Below are positions 56,218 to 64,000 of a stretch of 64,000 nt of DNA, piece after piece (positions within the stretch are counted from its first letter, which is position 1; the number at the start of each line of letters is the position of its first letter). Made by a program: the position numbers and the translations under genes. The stretch spans positions 41,963,200-42,027,199 of the forward strand of contig JAJKFL010000014.1 in NCBI GenBank assembly GCA_021186555.1, read 5' to 3'. The notes under the pieces were generated by a model, which was given only the letters and a program-made list of their open reading frames with translations, had not been told where the DNA came from and made no database searches. Source of the DNA: Reticulitermes speratus (Eukaryota; Arthropoda; Insecta; Blattodea; Rhinotermitidae).

Positions 56218-56364
56218 ATGTCGAAATATCTTGAAAACAAGAAGGTAAATGCCTATCGTAAACGGTTACAAAGTGAAAGGAGGATAAATGAGGAATCCAA
56301 AAACGCTCCTATGACAGCAGCAGAACGAATGCGGAGGATGAGGCAGCGTCGAGCGATCGTCTGA
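56218..56364 (+). CDS. Small hypothetical ORF, 48 residues, basic
   Basis: ATG at 56218 in context CAGAAATGTC, running to TGA at 56362-56364. The peptide is highly basic, with motifs NAYRKRLQSERR and APMTAAERMRRMRQRR. The AAERMR-type phrase resembles N-termini of transposon-linked proteins I have seen in insects, but I cannot name a family. Another frame stays open from about 56340 to 56450 (ending near TIDLTCSM), so this may be a frameshifted longer reading frame or a first exon. No start site or splice signal was confirmed. Confidence 0.3.
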   Translation: MSKYLENKKVNAYRKRLQSERRINEESKNAPMTAAERMRRMRQRRAIV

Positions 56365-56679
56365 AACAGTTTCTGAACGACAAGTTCAGATTGGTGTTGG
56401 CCACGGATCCAACTGACTTCACAACTTTAAAGAATACCACGATAGACTTAACGTGTAGCATGTAAGTCTTACATATCGCACTACTCGTACCATTGTCCTG
56501 CCTTCAACAACATTTTACAAATTAGTCAGCATTGTCAGAAATAAATAAAATAAAATAAATGCAAGTTCCTTGCGCTCATTTCTTTCTTACCAACCCTACA
56601 AACACCCCGCCCCGACAACACCGCCTGGGTAAGACGTTTTCCGCCAAAAACCTCAGCGGTAGTGACTCCGACAGTACGT

Positions 56680-57185
56680 ACCCCGTTTTTTCTTCGAGTA
56701 TTTTGGTGTTCCCCCGTCAATATCATTCCTCTTATTCTCCATGCTCATTCATCACCGACGCTACATAACCTTAGCAATTGATAGTGTCATTAAATAACAC
56801 ACTTAAAAATTATCCTCGCCACTATAGCTCGGTCAGCATAGTGACGGTTCTACGAGTTCGACGACCGACGAATCGGGTTTCAATTTACACCCGGACGTAG
56901 AGATTTTCTCTTCTCCACGGCGTATAGACAGGCTGTGGGTTCTACCTAGCTTCCGATCCGACGGTCAAGAATTTCATTATCTCGTTATCGTATCCCTTGT
57001 AATGCAGGGATCATTATATCACATTTATTCAGTTCCTGAATTAGGTTCCTTACACCTCCGGCTCTGTACAACTTCTAACATTCCATGCAGCAAAATCCAG
57101 TCAATGTTCCATTTCCGTGTCCTTAATTCATTCCGGCTTGAATCGTCGTAGAGCTTCTGAACAAGTGGATGTCTTACAGGAAGGA
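56680..57185. other. SINE-like debris
   Basis: 56680-56760 matches the 3' body of SINE family C. 56825-56910 (TATAGCTCGGTCAGCATAGT ... ATCGGGTTTCAATTTACACC) looks like a decayed tRNA-type head on the plus strand. The rest is unassigned. Confidence 0.35.
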
Positions 57186-57628
57186 CTGGCTAGTCTTTTG
57201 TCTCACCACCTTCCTGGTGGGATGGCTTTATGAGTTTTTCTTCTCTCTGGTCACTCTGTATTTATGTCCCCCGGAGGCAGGGTGGCCCAGTTATACCCCA
57301 GGCACTGGGTCCCCATTTTAGTCGCCTCTTACGACACGCATGGGGTACGTTGGGGCTATTCTGAATCCCGGCCACCACACGGGAAGATGTTACAAATACA
57401 TCACTGCATTAAATTTTTACAGAAAGGGGTTGTTAGCCCCTTGCCTAACCACCACTCTGGTGGACTGGGTTTTATAAGTTTTCCTTCTCCGGTGTCTCCG
57501 TATTTATGTCCCCCAGAGACAGGGTGGCCCAGTTATACCCCCAGGCACTGGGTCCCCATTTTAGTCGCCTCTTACGACACGCATGGGGTACGTTGGGGCT
57601 ATTCTGAATCCCGGCCACCACACGGGAA
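57186..57628 (+). repeat. Tandem duplication of a ~190-bp repeat
   Basis: Two copies, 57190-57388 and about 57430-57628, share GCAGGGTGGCCCAGTTATAC, GCACTGGGTCCCCATTTTAG, TCGCCTCTTACGACACGCAT, GGGGTACGTTGGGGCTATTC and CCCGGCCACCACACGGGAA nearly perfectly. An open frame spans both copies (57264-57662) but reflects only the duplicated DNA. The TCGCCTCTTACGACACGCA core is one I recall from dispersed repeats in several arthropods. Confidence 0.85.
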
Positions 57629-57639
57629 TTTCATCCAAA

Positions 57640-58125
57640 TAATAAATCCAAATTATCAATAATATCCAAAATTAATAAATCCAAATTAATAAATCCAAAT
57701 TAAATAAATACAACAAATTAATAAATCCAAAATTAATAAATCCAAATTAATAATCCAAATTAATTATAATCCAAATTTAAAATCCAAATAAACCAAATTA
57801 ATAATAATCCAAATTCCAAATATAAATCAAATTAATAATCCAAATTAATAAATCCAAATTAATAAATCCAAATTAATAAATCCAAATTAATAAATCCAAA
57901 TTAATAAATCCAAATTAATAAATCCAAATTAATAAATCCAAATTAATAAATCCAAATTAATAAATCCAAATTAATAAATCCAAATTAATAATCCAAATAA
58001 TAAATCCAAATTAATAAATCCAAATTAAAAATCAATTAATAAATCCAAATTAATACATCCAAATTAATAAACCAATTAAAAATCCAAATTAATAAATCCA
58101 AATTAATAAATCCAAATTAAATCAA
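57640..58125 (+). repeat. 14-bp AT-rich tandem repeat
   Basis: About 34 units of AATAAATCCAAATT. The centre (57830-57990) is clean and the flanks carry many 1-3-base deletions. It directly follows the duplicated 190-bp repeat. Confidence 0.93.
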
Positions 58126-58184
58126 TAATACTTAAGTTCTGGGCTGTGAGAAAAGGAATTTGCAGTAAAAAAAAACAATAATTT

Positions 58185-58590
58185 ATGTTTCACGAAACAC
58201 ATGAAATTGCATAATGAGGCGATCTGTGATCTGTACTCCTCACGTAATGTTATTCGTGTGATCAAATTAAGGAGAATAAGAGTGGCGGTGTATGTGGCAC
58301 GCATGGGTAAGAAGCGAAATGCGACAGGAGTTTCACTGGGAATCCTGAAGAAATGGGATCCGCTTAAAAGACTGAGGCGTAGGGAGGATAATGTTAAAAA
58401 TGGATCTTAAAAATTGGATTGAACAGTGTGGACTGGATTTATCTGGCTCAGGACAGGGACAAGTAGTGGTCTCTTGTTATCACGGTGATAAACCTTCGGG
58501 GTCATTAAAAAAAAAAGGGAGGCATTTCTTGACTAGCTGACAGTCTACTGACTTCCCAAGACAGGCTCTACTTTACGGAGTGAGTTTCTT
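58185..58590 (+). pseudogene. LINE 3'-end relic 2
   Basis: 58215-58330 encodes CDLYSSRNVIRVIKLRRIRV and VYVARMGKKRNA, the decayed form of 'LYSSPNIIRVIKSRRMRWAGHVARMG'. Further on, in shifted frames, come SVDWIYLAQDRDK and the 3' phrase GTTATCACGGTGATAAACCT. Several stops and frameshifts. This is the fullest of the four relics and identifies the others. Confidence 0.72.
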
Positions 58591-58599
58591 ATCCAATTA

Positions 58600-58660
58600 C
58601 ACGTGTAGGACTACATGTTTCGGCGCGGGCAGGCCTGTGTTCTGTGGCCGATCTGAATAT
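58600..58660 (-). repeat. GAAAC motif fragment
   Basis: The minus strand carries GCGCCGAAACATGTAGTCC, the downstream half of the recurrent hairpin motif, without a clear CTGANGA. Confidence 0.35.
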
Positions 58661-58878
58661 TTCGTAATTGCTGAGGCTGCAACTTGTTTTATTTAAACAC
58701 CCTTCACTCTCTCCGACGCCATTAAGACAGAAGTACAGTATAATGGAAAACACTATTACAATTATTACGACCAAGAATATATCTCTTCTTCAAAGCATTG
58801 AAACCGCTTTGAGACCCACTCAGCCCGCCTGTTCAGTGGGTAACGGGGGGGGGGGGGGTGTTTTCCTTGGGGGTAAAG

Positions 58879-59068
58879 TAGGGGTGTCTAACATTTTTCT
58901 GGCAAAAGGCCACAACCTTTCAGGCTGGTTTGCCGGCCGCAATTGTAAAAATAAGTGGTGTGACCTAACCGCCTAAATTATTGTGTAATTGTTATAATAT
59001 ATAATAATTGACAAATGTGTTCACGGGCCGCTTAACACAATCTGGTGGGCCGTGGTTGGACATCCCTG
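58879..59068. mobile_element. Short non-autonomous hAT-like element, 190 bp
   Basis: Ends TAGGGGTGTCTAAC (left) and GTTGGACATCCCTG (right) form a decayed inverted repeat. Internal GGCCGC...GGGCCGC phrases are symmetrical. Flanks GGGTAAAG and GAATAAAT may be an eroded 8-bp duplication. A poly-G run (58846-58858) lies just upstream. Confidence 0.55.
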
Positions 59069-59094
59069 GAATAAATCGACAAAGCGTGAAACTG

Positions 59095-59180
59095 AACAAT
59101 TCACCCCCCAACTAGTGCCTAGGTTATGAATTCCTGGAACTATACCTCCACTGTTCCATATGCCTTCATGGCATGGTGCT
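59095..59180 (+). mobile_element. SINE family A, 3' fragment, diverged
   Basis: GGAACTATACCTCCACTGTT, CCATATGCCTTCATGGCATG correspond to the 3' end of family A in plus orientation. No head. Confidence 0.45.
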
Positions 59181-59579
59181 TGAACACACGGACCTCCATG
59201 TCTCCACACTGAAGAGTTAACCTTGTATATATCGTCCATTGTGCAGGCTTTGTAATCCAGTGTACTTGTCTACAAGTATCTGCATATGACGGATTACTGA
59301 ACAAATTTAACGAGCTCTCACGAATAATAAGAAACAGTCAAGTGGATTTCTTGTTATGACTTCGCAAATTTCTAGTGCACTTTGCAATTTCAGTATACTG
59401 CAGTCTACTGTGTTGCGACAGACTAGAAGAACGTATTCGGAAAAGGATCATATTCAGAGAAGGGTTACGGGGTTCAACGCCCCCCCCCCCCCACACAAAC
59501 ACAAGACAGACATCATGAAAACAAAAACAGAAGAAGGACTCCAACTTGAAGCATAGACACGTTTTCCCAAAACAAAATG

Positions 59580-59740
59580 GCGTACGAGTATAAGATGGAG
59601 TCATCTAGCTCAGGATATGGGTCAAGTGGTGAGCTTTTGTGAACACGATAATGAACTTTAAATTATCATACAAAGCTGTATATGTTTTGACTACTTGAAC
59701 TACTACTAACTTTTCAAGGATTCTGCTCCATGAAGTAAAA
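59580..59740 (+). pseudogene. LINE 3'-end relic 3
   Basis: Decayed tail segment: AGCTCAGGATATGGGTCAAG, TTTTGTGAACACGATAATGA (encoding VNTIMNF) followed by the TTTTCAAGGATTCTGCTCC 3' phrase, co-linear with relics 2 and 4. Confidence 0.5.
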
Positions 59741-59936
59741 CAGGAAATTATTTTTGTTTGGGGTGTTACTCATATTTATTCTCTGACAAAATAAAGACCA
59801 ATAAATAATAATTACAGGTATGGCATCTTTTATCTGGTGTCCCAGCACCTGGAATGCTGTGAAAATCAGCCATGTTCCAGAACAAATAAATTTACAATTC
59901 TGTACTCTGTTTCTGTAGTTCTGCCATACTCATCAG

Positions 59937-60407
59937 CAGTGGTGGACTGGGTCTAAAAATATTGGTTGCCAGGAGACAAAGGGGGCCCACCCACAATTAT
60001 TAGGCTATAATTTAATTTTTATAAGAAATAAATAAAATTTTAAAAAAAATACATAAGTGGAAAAAAAGTACAATTAAAATTTTTGCGAAATAAATGTATA
60101 TTTTTTAGTAATTACAGTGTACATATATTGTACATATTACTGGCAGTATACAGTAGATACTGAATGTAAATACAGATTGTTATAATTGAATTTTTAAATT
60201 ATTTTTTTAATTTTAAATAAATGGTGGATTTTATAAAATTTTTTTATTAAAATAGTAATACAACGTAAATTTTACAGTAATAATATTGGAACTTCTATTA
60301 TATTTTCAAGCTACTAAAAGGTCATTAACATTTTTAACATATTGTCTAATGTTTAAGGGGGCCCACTTGCTATCGAGCAAGCTGAAACCCTGGCCAGTCC
60401 GCCACTG
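59937..60407. mobile_element. Non-autonomous hAT-type element, 471 bp
   Basis: Terminal inverted repeats CAGTGGTGGACTGGGT (left) and GGCCAGTCCGCCACTG (right), with GGGGGCCCACC/GGGGGCCCACTT just inside both ends. It is flanked by an exact 8-bp duplication CTCATCAG at 59929-59936 and 60408-60415. The interior is AT-rich and non-coding. Confidence 0.93.
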
Positions 60408-60419
60408 CTCATCAGACAT

Positions 60420-61800
60420 TCGTAGAAGTTCCTAACAATATCCCCTAAGATGTCTTAACAGATGTTAAAACACCCCCCACACACACACACATTCATTTTG
60501 AAGGCAGAACAGATTTTTTATGTTTTTTACTAGATTTTTGGTACGGTGTTCCAAACAAATGGACAAACTCCTTTTCCAAAAACTCCCAAATCCAAAGCAT
60601 TCTGGATAAAATATCCCATACATGTACCACGCTAACCTGAATCACTCCAGTCACGAAATAAATCCTCGTCACCCTGATGTCATTCTTGTTGCAAATAATG
60701 TTACCAGAAAAGTACAACTAATGAATACAGCAATTAGAAAGATGGCTCAAGAACACCACAACGGTGCGTCTAAACACGCACAATGTCGTCAAGAGGAAAT
60801 GTCATCGTATCGCTTTAGATTTTCTAACAGAGGTACTATAATCAGTAATAAGTGATATTACACCAAGAACTACAGAAATATTGACGTGACCAATAATTAA
60901 AAGTATATCTTTTCTTATCCTTTCTGTGACGGCATGCCACGTATACATGTCTTTAAAAACTGATTTAAGACTTCGTCTCCTCATGAGAATTCTGAACTTG
61001 CAATAAGAGCCATTAATGCACCTGCTGTGGCAAGGCACTCTCACAATGCCAAATGTGTGAAGACAATAGCACATTGTCACATCCCAGAAGACAGTAACAC
61101 TCGTGTAAAAACAGAGTTGATCCAAGTGGCTATTATCATTAAATGTCAATATCCCAAGGTGGCACGAGTGCACCACATTACACCCATTGCTGAACTCTGA
61201 CCTCAAGTAATATTATGTGGGCAGGTTCCAAAAAACTTGTTTCACATGAAAAGAAATTAGTATTTTTGTGGAGTAATTATGCCAATTTATAAATAATTTA
61301 TCAAAATAATATGGCACTTTTTAAAAAATATTAGTCTGATAGACACCCCCACCAACCACCACTCATACCGGACACCCAACACGACAACAGTCTCCCTACA
61401 CACACAGCCATGAAAAGATAGCACAGTAACATCACAACACACAAGGTAAGACATTCGCAGTAAACCAATTTCTTATAAAATATCCACTTAACGCCTAATA
61501 ATTAACAAAAAAATACAGAAGTTTTTATTTGGAATGTTTAATTTATTTACAGAAAAGGAACACGGAGACGTAGAAATTACGCCAGTAGTTCCGTAAACAA
61601 ACAGTGAATATTACGGACAGTTACACAACTTTTTAAAACAGGTTTTAAATATACATTTACGTGAGATTTTAAGATTCTACCAGACTACCGTACATATCGT
61701 ACAATTTTAAACAGGTTCAGAATATAAATTTACCTATGGTTTTAAGACTTTACCAGACTATTGTACATATTGTGTTATTTGTTTTGATATGTGAATAATT
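60420..61800. other. Intergenic sequence with a FWDVT relic
   Basis: The minus strand near 61110-61060 encodes TSVTVFWDVTMCYCLHTFG, a copy of the FWDVT dispersed repeat frame. Otherwise no gene is recognised; a short (CA)n run lies at 60478-60491. Confidence 0.4.
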
Positions 61801-61994
61801 TACTATAAGGTATCCGAAACACGTGTAGGGTGAGGGGACATAGGCCATAATAAAAGTGTCAATATAGTGCATTAGTTGGTTTTATTATTTGATTAAAAAT
61901 GCACGGTGGTAATACTGTGAAATTTATTAGTCTACTTTATTCATAAATGCTTAAAAGTGTTTTGATACAGTAGGTCTAACCTGAAGGAAAGACT

Positions 61995-62190
61995 TCGGTA
62001 CAGATGATCTTAACTACAGTAACGGACGGTGTGGACTGGATTGGACATGCGCAGGATAAACGCATGTGACTGGCTGTTGTAAACATGGTAATGAACCTTG
62101 GGGGTTCCATAAAATTGGGGGATTTCTTGTCTAGCTGAGATCCATCAACTTCTCAAGAAGGTTCTGCTTCAGGAATCTGCTAGTTGTATG
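61995..62190 (+). pseudogene. LINE 3'-end relic 4
   Basis: Encodes DGVDWIGHAQDK, LAVVNMVMNLGGSIK and then GDFLSS, the closest to the family consensus of the four relics. A stop after KRM and loss of everything upstream show it is dead. Confidence 0.65.
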
Positions 62191-62390
62191 CAATATTCAT
62201 AAAAACATCAGTGCACTTTATCCAGTCACCAAATTTATTTCACATTTCACTGACTGGATAGCAGATACGTGTGTTTACACTTCAGAAAGGAAGACACAAA
62301 GTTTTTGTACCCTTTGCTAATCAATATTTATTCACGGATTATTGTAGAATGCCAAGAGGTAGACAGTGTTGAGTGAAATGAGAGGACAAT

Positions 62391-63184
62391 TATTGTTAAG
62401 TCACCAACTGAATGCACTATTTATTTTATTTTAAAAAACACTATATGGTTTCTTAAAATATTTTAGTAAAACCCTACATATGTTTCGGCTTCCTCATGAA
62501 GCCATCCTCAGGGGTATCAGAAAACTTGCTTGTATATAAACACATATATACTTGGTCATTGTCATTATCATCATTCTCTAAAGGCTAAGCCTTGTCTGCT
62601 GCAACCATAGATGTCTGTCTTGTGCCATTCTCTTCATTTCGGCGTAGGAGTTGCAAAAGAGTTCCTTCATCAGATTCTTGATGTAAGAGAGCCTCGGTCG
62701 TCCTTTACTTCCTTCCCCAACACTCTACCTTCCATGATGTTGGTAACAAAACCATTATGTCTCAACAAATGTCCAATAAGTTTGACTTTCCTCATTCCTA
62801 CCACTCTTAATATTGTTTTCTTTTCACTGATTTCCTTCAGCACTTCTTCATTTGTCACAATTGGTCATTGTATAAATGCTAAATCACCACCTTCACTGTG
62901 TTTAGTCTGTACGTCACTTCACACCATATGATAAGAGTATTAAAATTACACAGTGAAGGTGGTGATTTAGCATTTATACAATGACCAATGTATAGACGTG
63001 TTTATATACAAGCAAGTTTTCTGACACCCCTGAGGATGGCTTCGTGAGGAAGCCGAAACATATGTAGGGTTTTACTAAAATATTTTAAGAAACCATATAG
63101 TGTTTTTTAAAATAAAATAAATACTGCATTTCAGTTGGTGACTTAACAATAATTGTGAAAAATGCACGGTGATTATAGAATAAA
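62391..63184. mobile_element. Foldback element with long inverted arms and an 11-bp target-site duplication
   Basis: The left arm (62391-62562 continued at 62872-62896) and right arm (about 62952-63155) are inverted copies of about 200 bp, with a loop of roughly 50 bp. Flanks are GAGAGGACAAT at 62380-62390 and 63185-63195. Each arm carries the CCCCTGAGGATGGCTTC, GAAGCCGAAACATATGTAGG core. The right end is TGCACGGTGATTATAG then AATAAA. A LINE fragment interrupts the left arm at 62563-62860. No coding capacity of its own. Confidence 0.85.
62563..62860 (-). pseudogene. LINE 3' fragment inserted into the foldback arm
   Basis: The minus strand encodes TNEEVLKEISEKKTILRVVG, KLIGHLLRHNGFVTNIMEGR, the 'TNEEVL-R---KR-LL--I--RK--WIGH-LR-N--L---IEG' tail of a LINE ORF, then a short 3' end with an (ATG)-type tail (GATGATAATGAC). 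It is flanked by an exact duplication TTGGTCATTGT at 62552-62562 and 62861-62871. Confidence 0.85.
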
Positions 63185-63199
63185 GAGAGGACAATATTG

Positions 63200-64000
63200 A
63201 ACTGTGGATAGCAAAGTTACAGAGAGCGAACTGTTTGTTCATAACAACTGTCACCATTTCTTCTTTTTTACTACAAATTCAAATTCCTTTACATGTTTAT
63301 ATGACATACTAAAAAATGACAAATTCAAAGTCTATGGTACTAGAATTATCAGACAAGTCAGGTACTCTGAGCAGCAAGAGGCGAGACTGATACAAAGGCG
63401 AATACTAGCCTGATGCCGGTATCTCGCAACCTCTCCTACAAAACATGAATAAAAACCAGGATTAATATCCAAAAACAAGACCTACAAACACAGTCGAAAT
63501 TCCCATGCCATGTCCAGTCCGCTATGTCAGAACAGCACGAAGATCAAAAACATCTCGTCTACTTTCTTAACTAATCATTCCAAAAATGTTAATAATTGAG
63601 ATGATGATGACTATAATGCAATTGTATATAACCCTTTTCATGTGTTTTTAAAGAATTTTAGCCTGAAGATGACCCTTTGTGGTTGAAACGTGTTGCAGAA
63701 ATAAATACTAGAGACAATATAGTTGTGCTGACGTTTCTTTACTCTTTTCTTGTGAAACTTGTTCCACACACTATGCCTCAATTTTAAAGAATTATATGAA
63801 ACCCAGTATCATTTTGCACCATTATGGACAGACCCAATGATGCCTCCTTTCATGAATCTTAGTGGTCGTGTTTAGTAATTTTATTGTAAAGAATATATAG
63901 TAGGAAACTTCCGTTTAAAGAATTACATACAGTTAATTTTACACTGCCTGTATAAAACTGGCAAGACAATAGTAAAACAAATACAGTAAAACCCCTATTT
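63200..64000. other. AT-rich intergenic sequence to window end
   Basis: A plus-strand frame of 69 codons (63204-63413, ending RYSEQQEARLIQRRILA) has no recognisable family. 63661-63700 carries another CTGAAGATGACC, hairpin, GGTTGAAACGTG motif. Nothing else is supported. Confidence 0.4.

Noticed and set aside
57264-57662. 132-codon frame in the duplicated repeat
   Set aside because: Spans two copies of a non-coding repeat, so the peptide is simply duplicated.

Overview
This is eukaryotic, almost certainly insect, DNA and is nearly all repeats. Three things point to a hemimetabolous (polyneopteran) insect such as a cockroach, termite or relative: a degenerate (TTAGG)n tract, which is the insect telomere motif; several tRNA-headed SINE families; and many decayed non-LTR retrotransposon pieces whose frames (e.g. 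FWDVT, KMEAV-SS, GVDWI-LAQDRD) I recall as common in such genomes. The taxon is inferred from memory of repeat families, not proven. There is no operon, ribosome binding site or bacterial feature.

Layout: 1-780 holds a decayed Jockey-like LINE fragment. 781-19315 is an 18.5-kb GC-rich satellite of about 76-bp units that changes strand four times (near 7551, 9546, 14270 and 17640) and shows a higher-order duplication of about 6.4-8.5 kb. 19330-30545 carries a second satellite-like family (about 140 bp per unit). It is interrupted by the TTAGG/CTAGG tract (20023-20721), SINEs, and a 4.3-kb TG-rich block (24776-29092) whose centre is almost only G and T. 30546-43960 is a field of SINEs, nested insertions, foldback elements and a 114-bp tandem array (33047-34290). 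On the minus strand it also holds a two-exon candidate host gene: a start exon at 41481-41322 and a death-domain exon at 37152-36890, with matching splice phase. 43968-44668 is a 19-bp satellite. 45060-49900 is a nearly complete but broken Jockey-clade LINE: intact ORF1 with three zinc knuckles, and an ORF2 broken by frameshifts, stops, a SINE, a 272-bp insertion and an in-frame triplicated 24-mer. 49900-64000 holds hAT-type non-autonomous elements with target-site duplications, 17-bp, 38-bp and 14-bp tandem arrays, four co-oriented LINE 3'-end relics, and a foldback element that contains its own LINE insertion.

How the parts relate: nearly everything is mobile or tandem DNA, and the nesting gives a relative history (SINE into LINE, LINE into SINE, SINE into SINE, LINE into foldback). 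The most unusual recurrent signal is a roughly 45-nt motif, CTGANGA-T-hairpin-GAAAC-NNNN-GTA-GGG, found in about ten places on both strands. It looks like a hammerhead ribozyme core with very short stem III, but it always has an extra T before stem II. The only plausible single-copy gene is the small death-domain protein on the minus strand.
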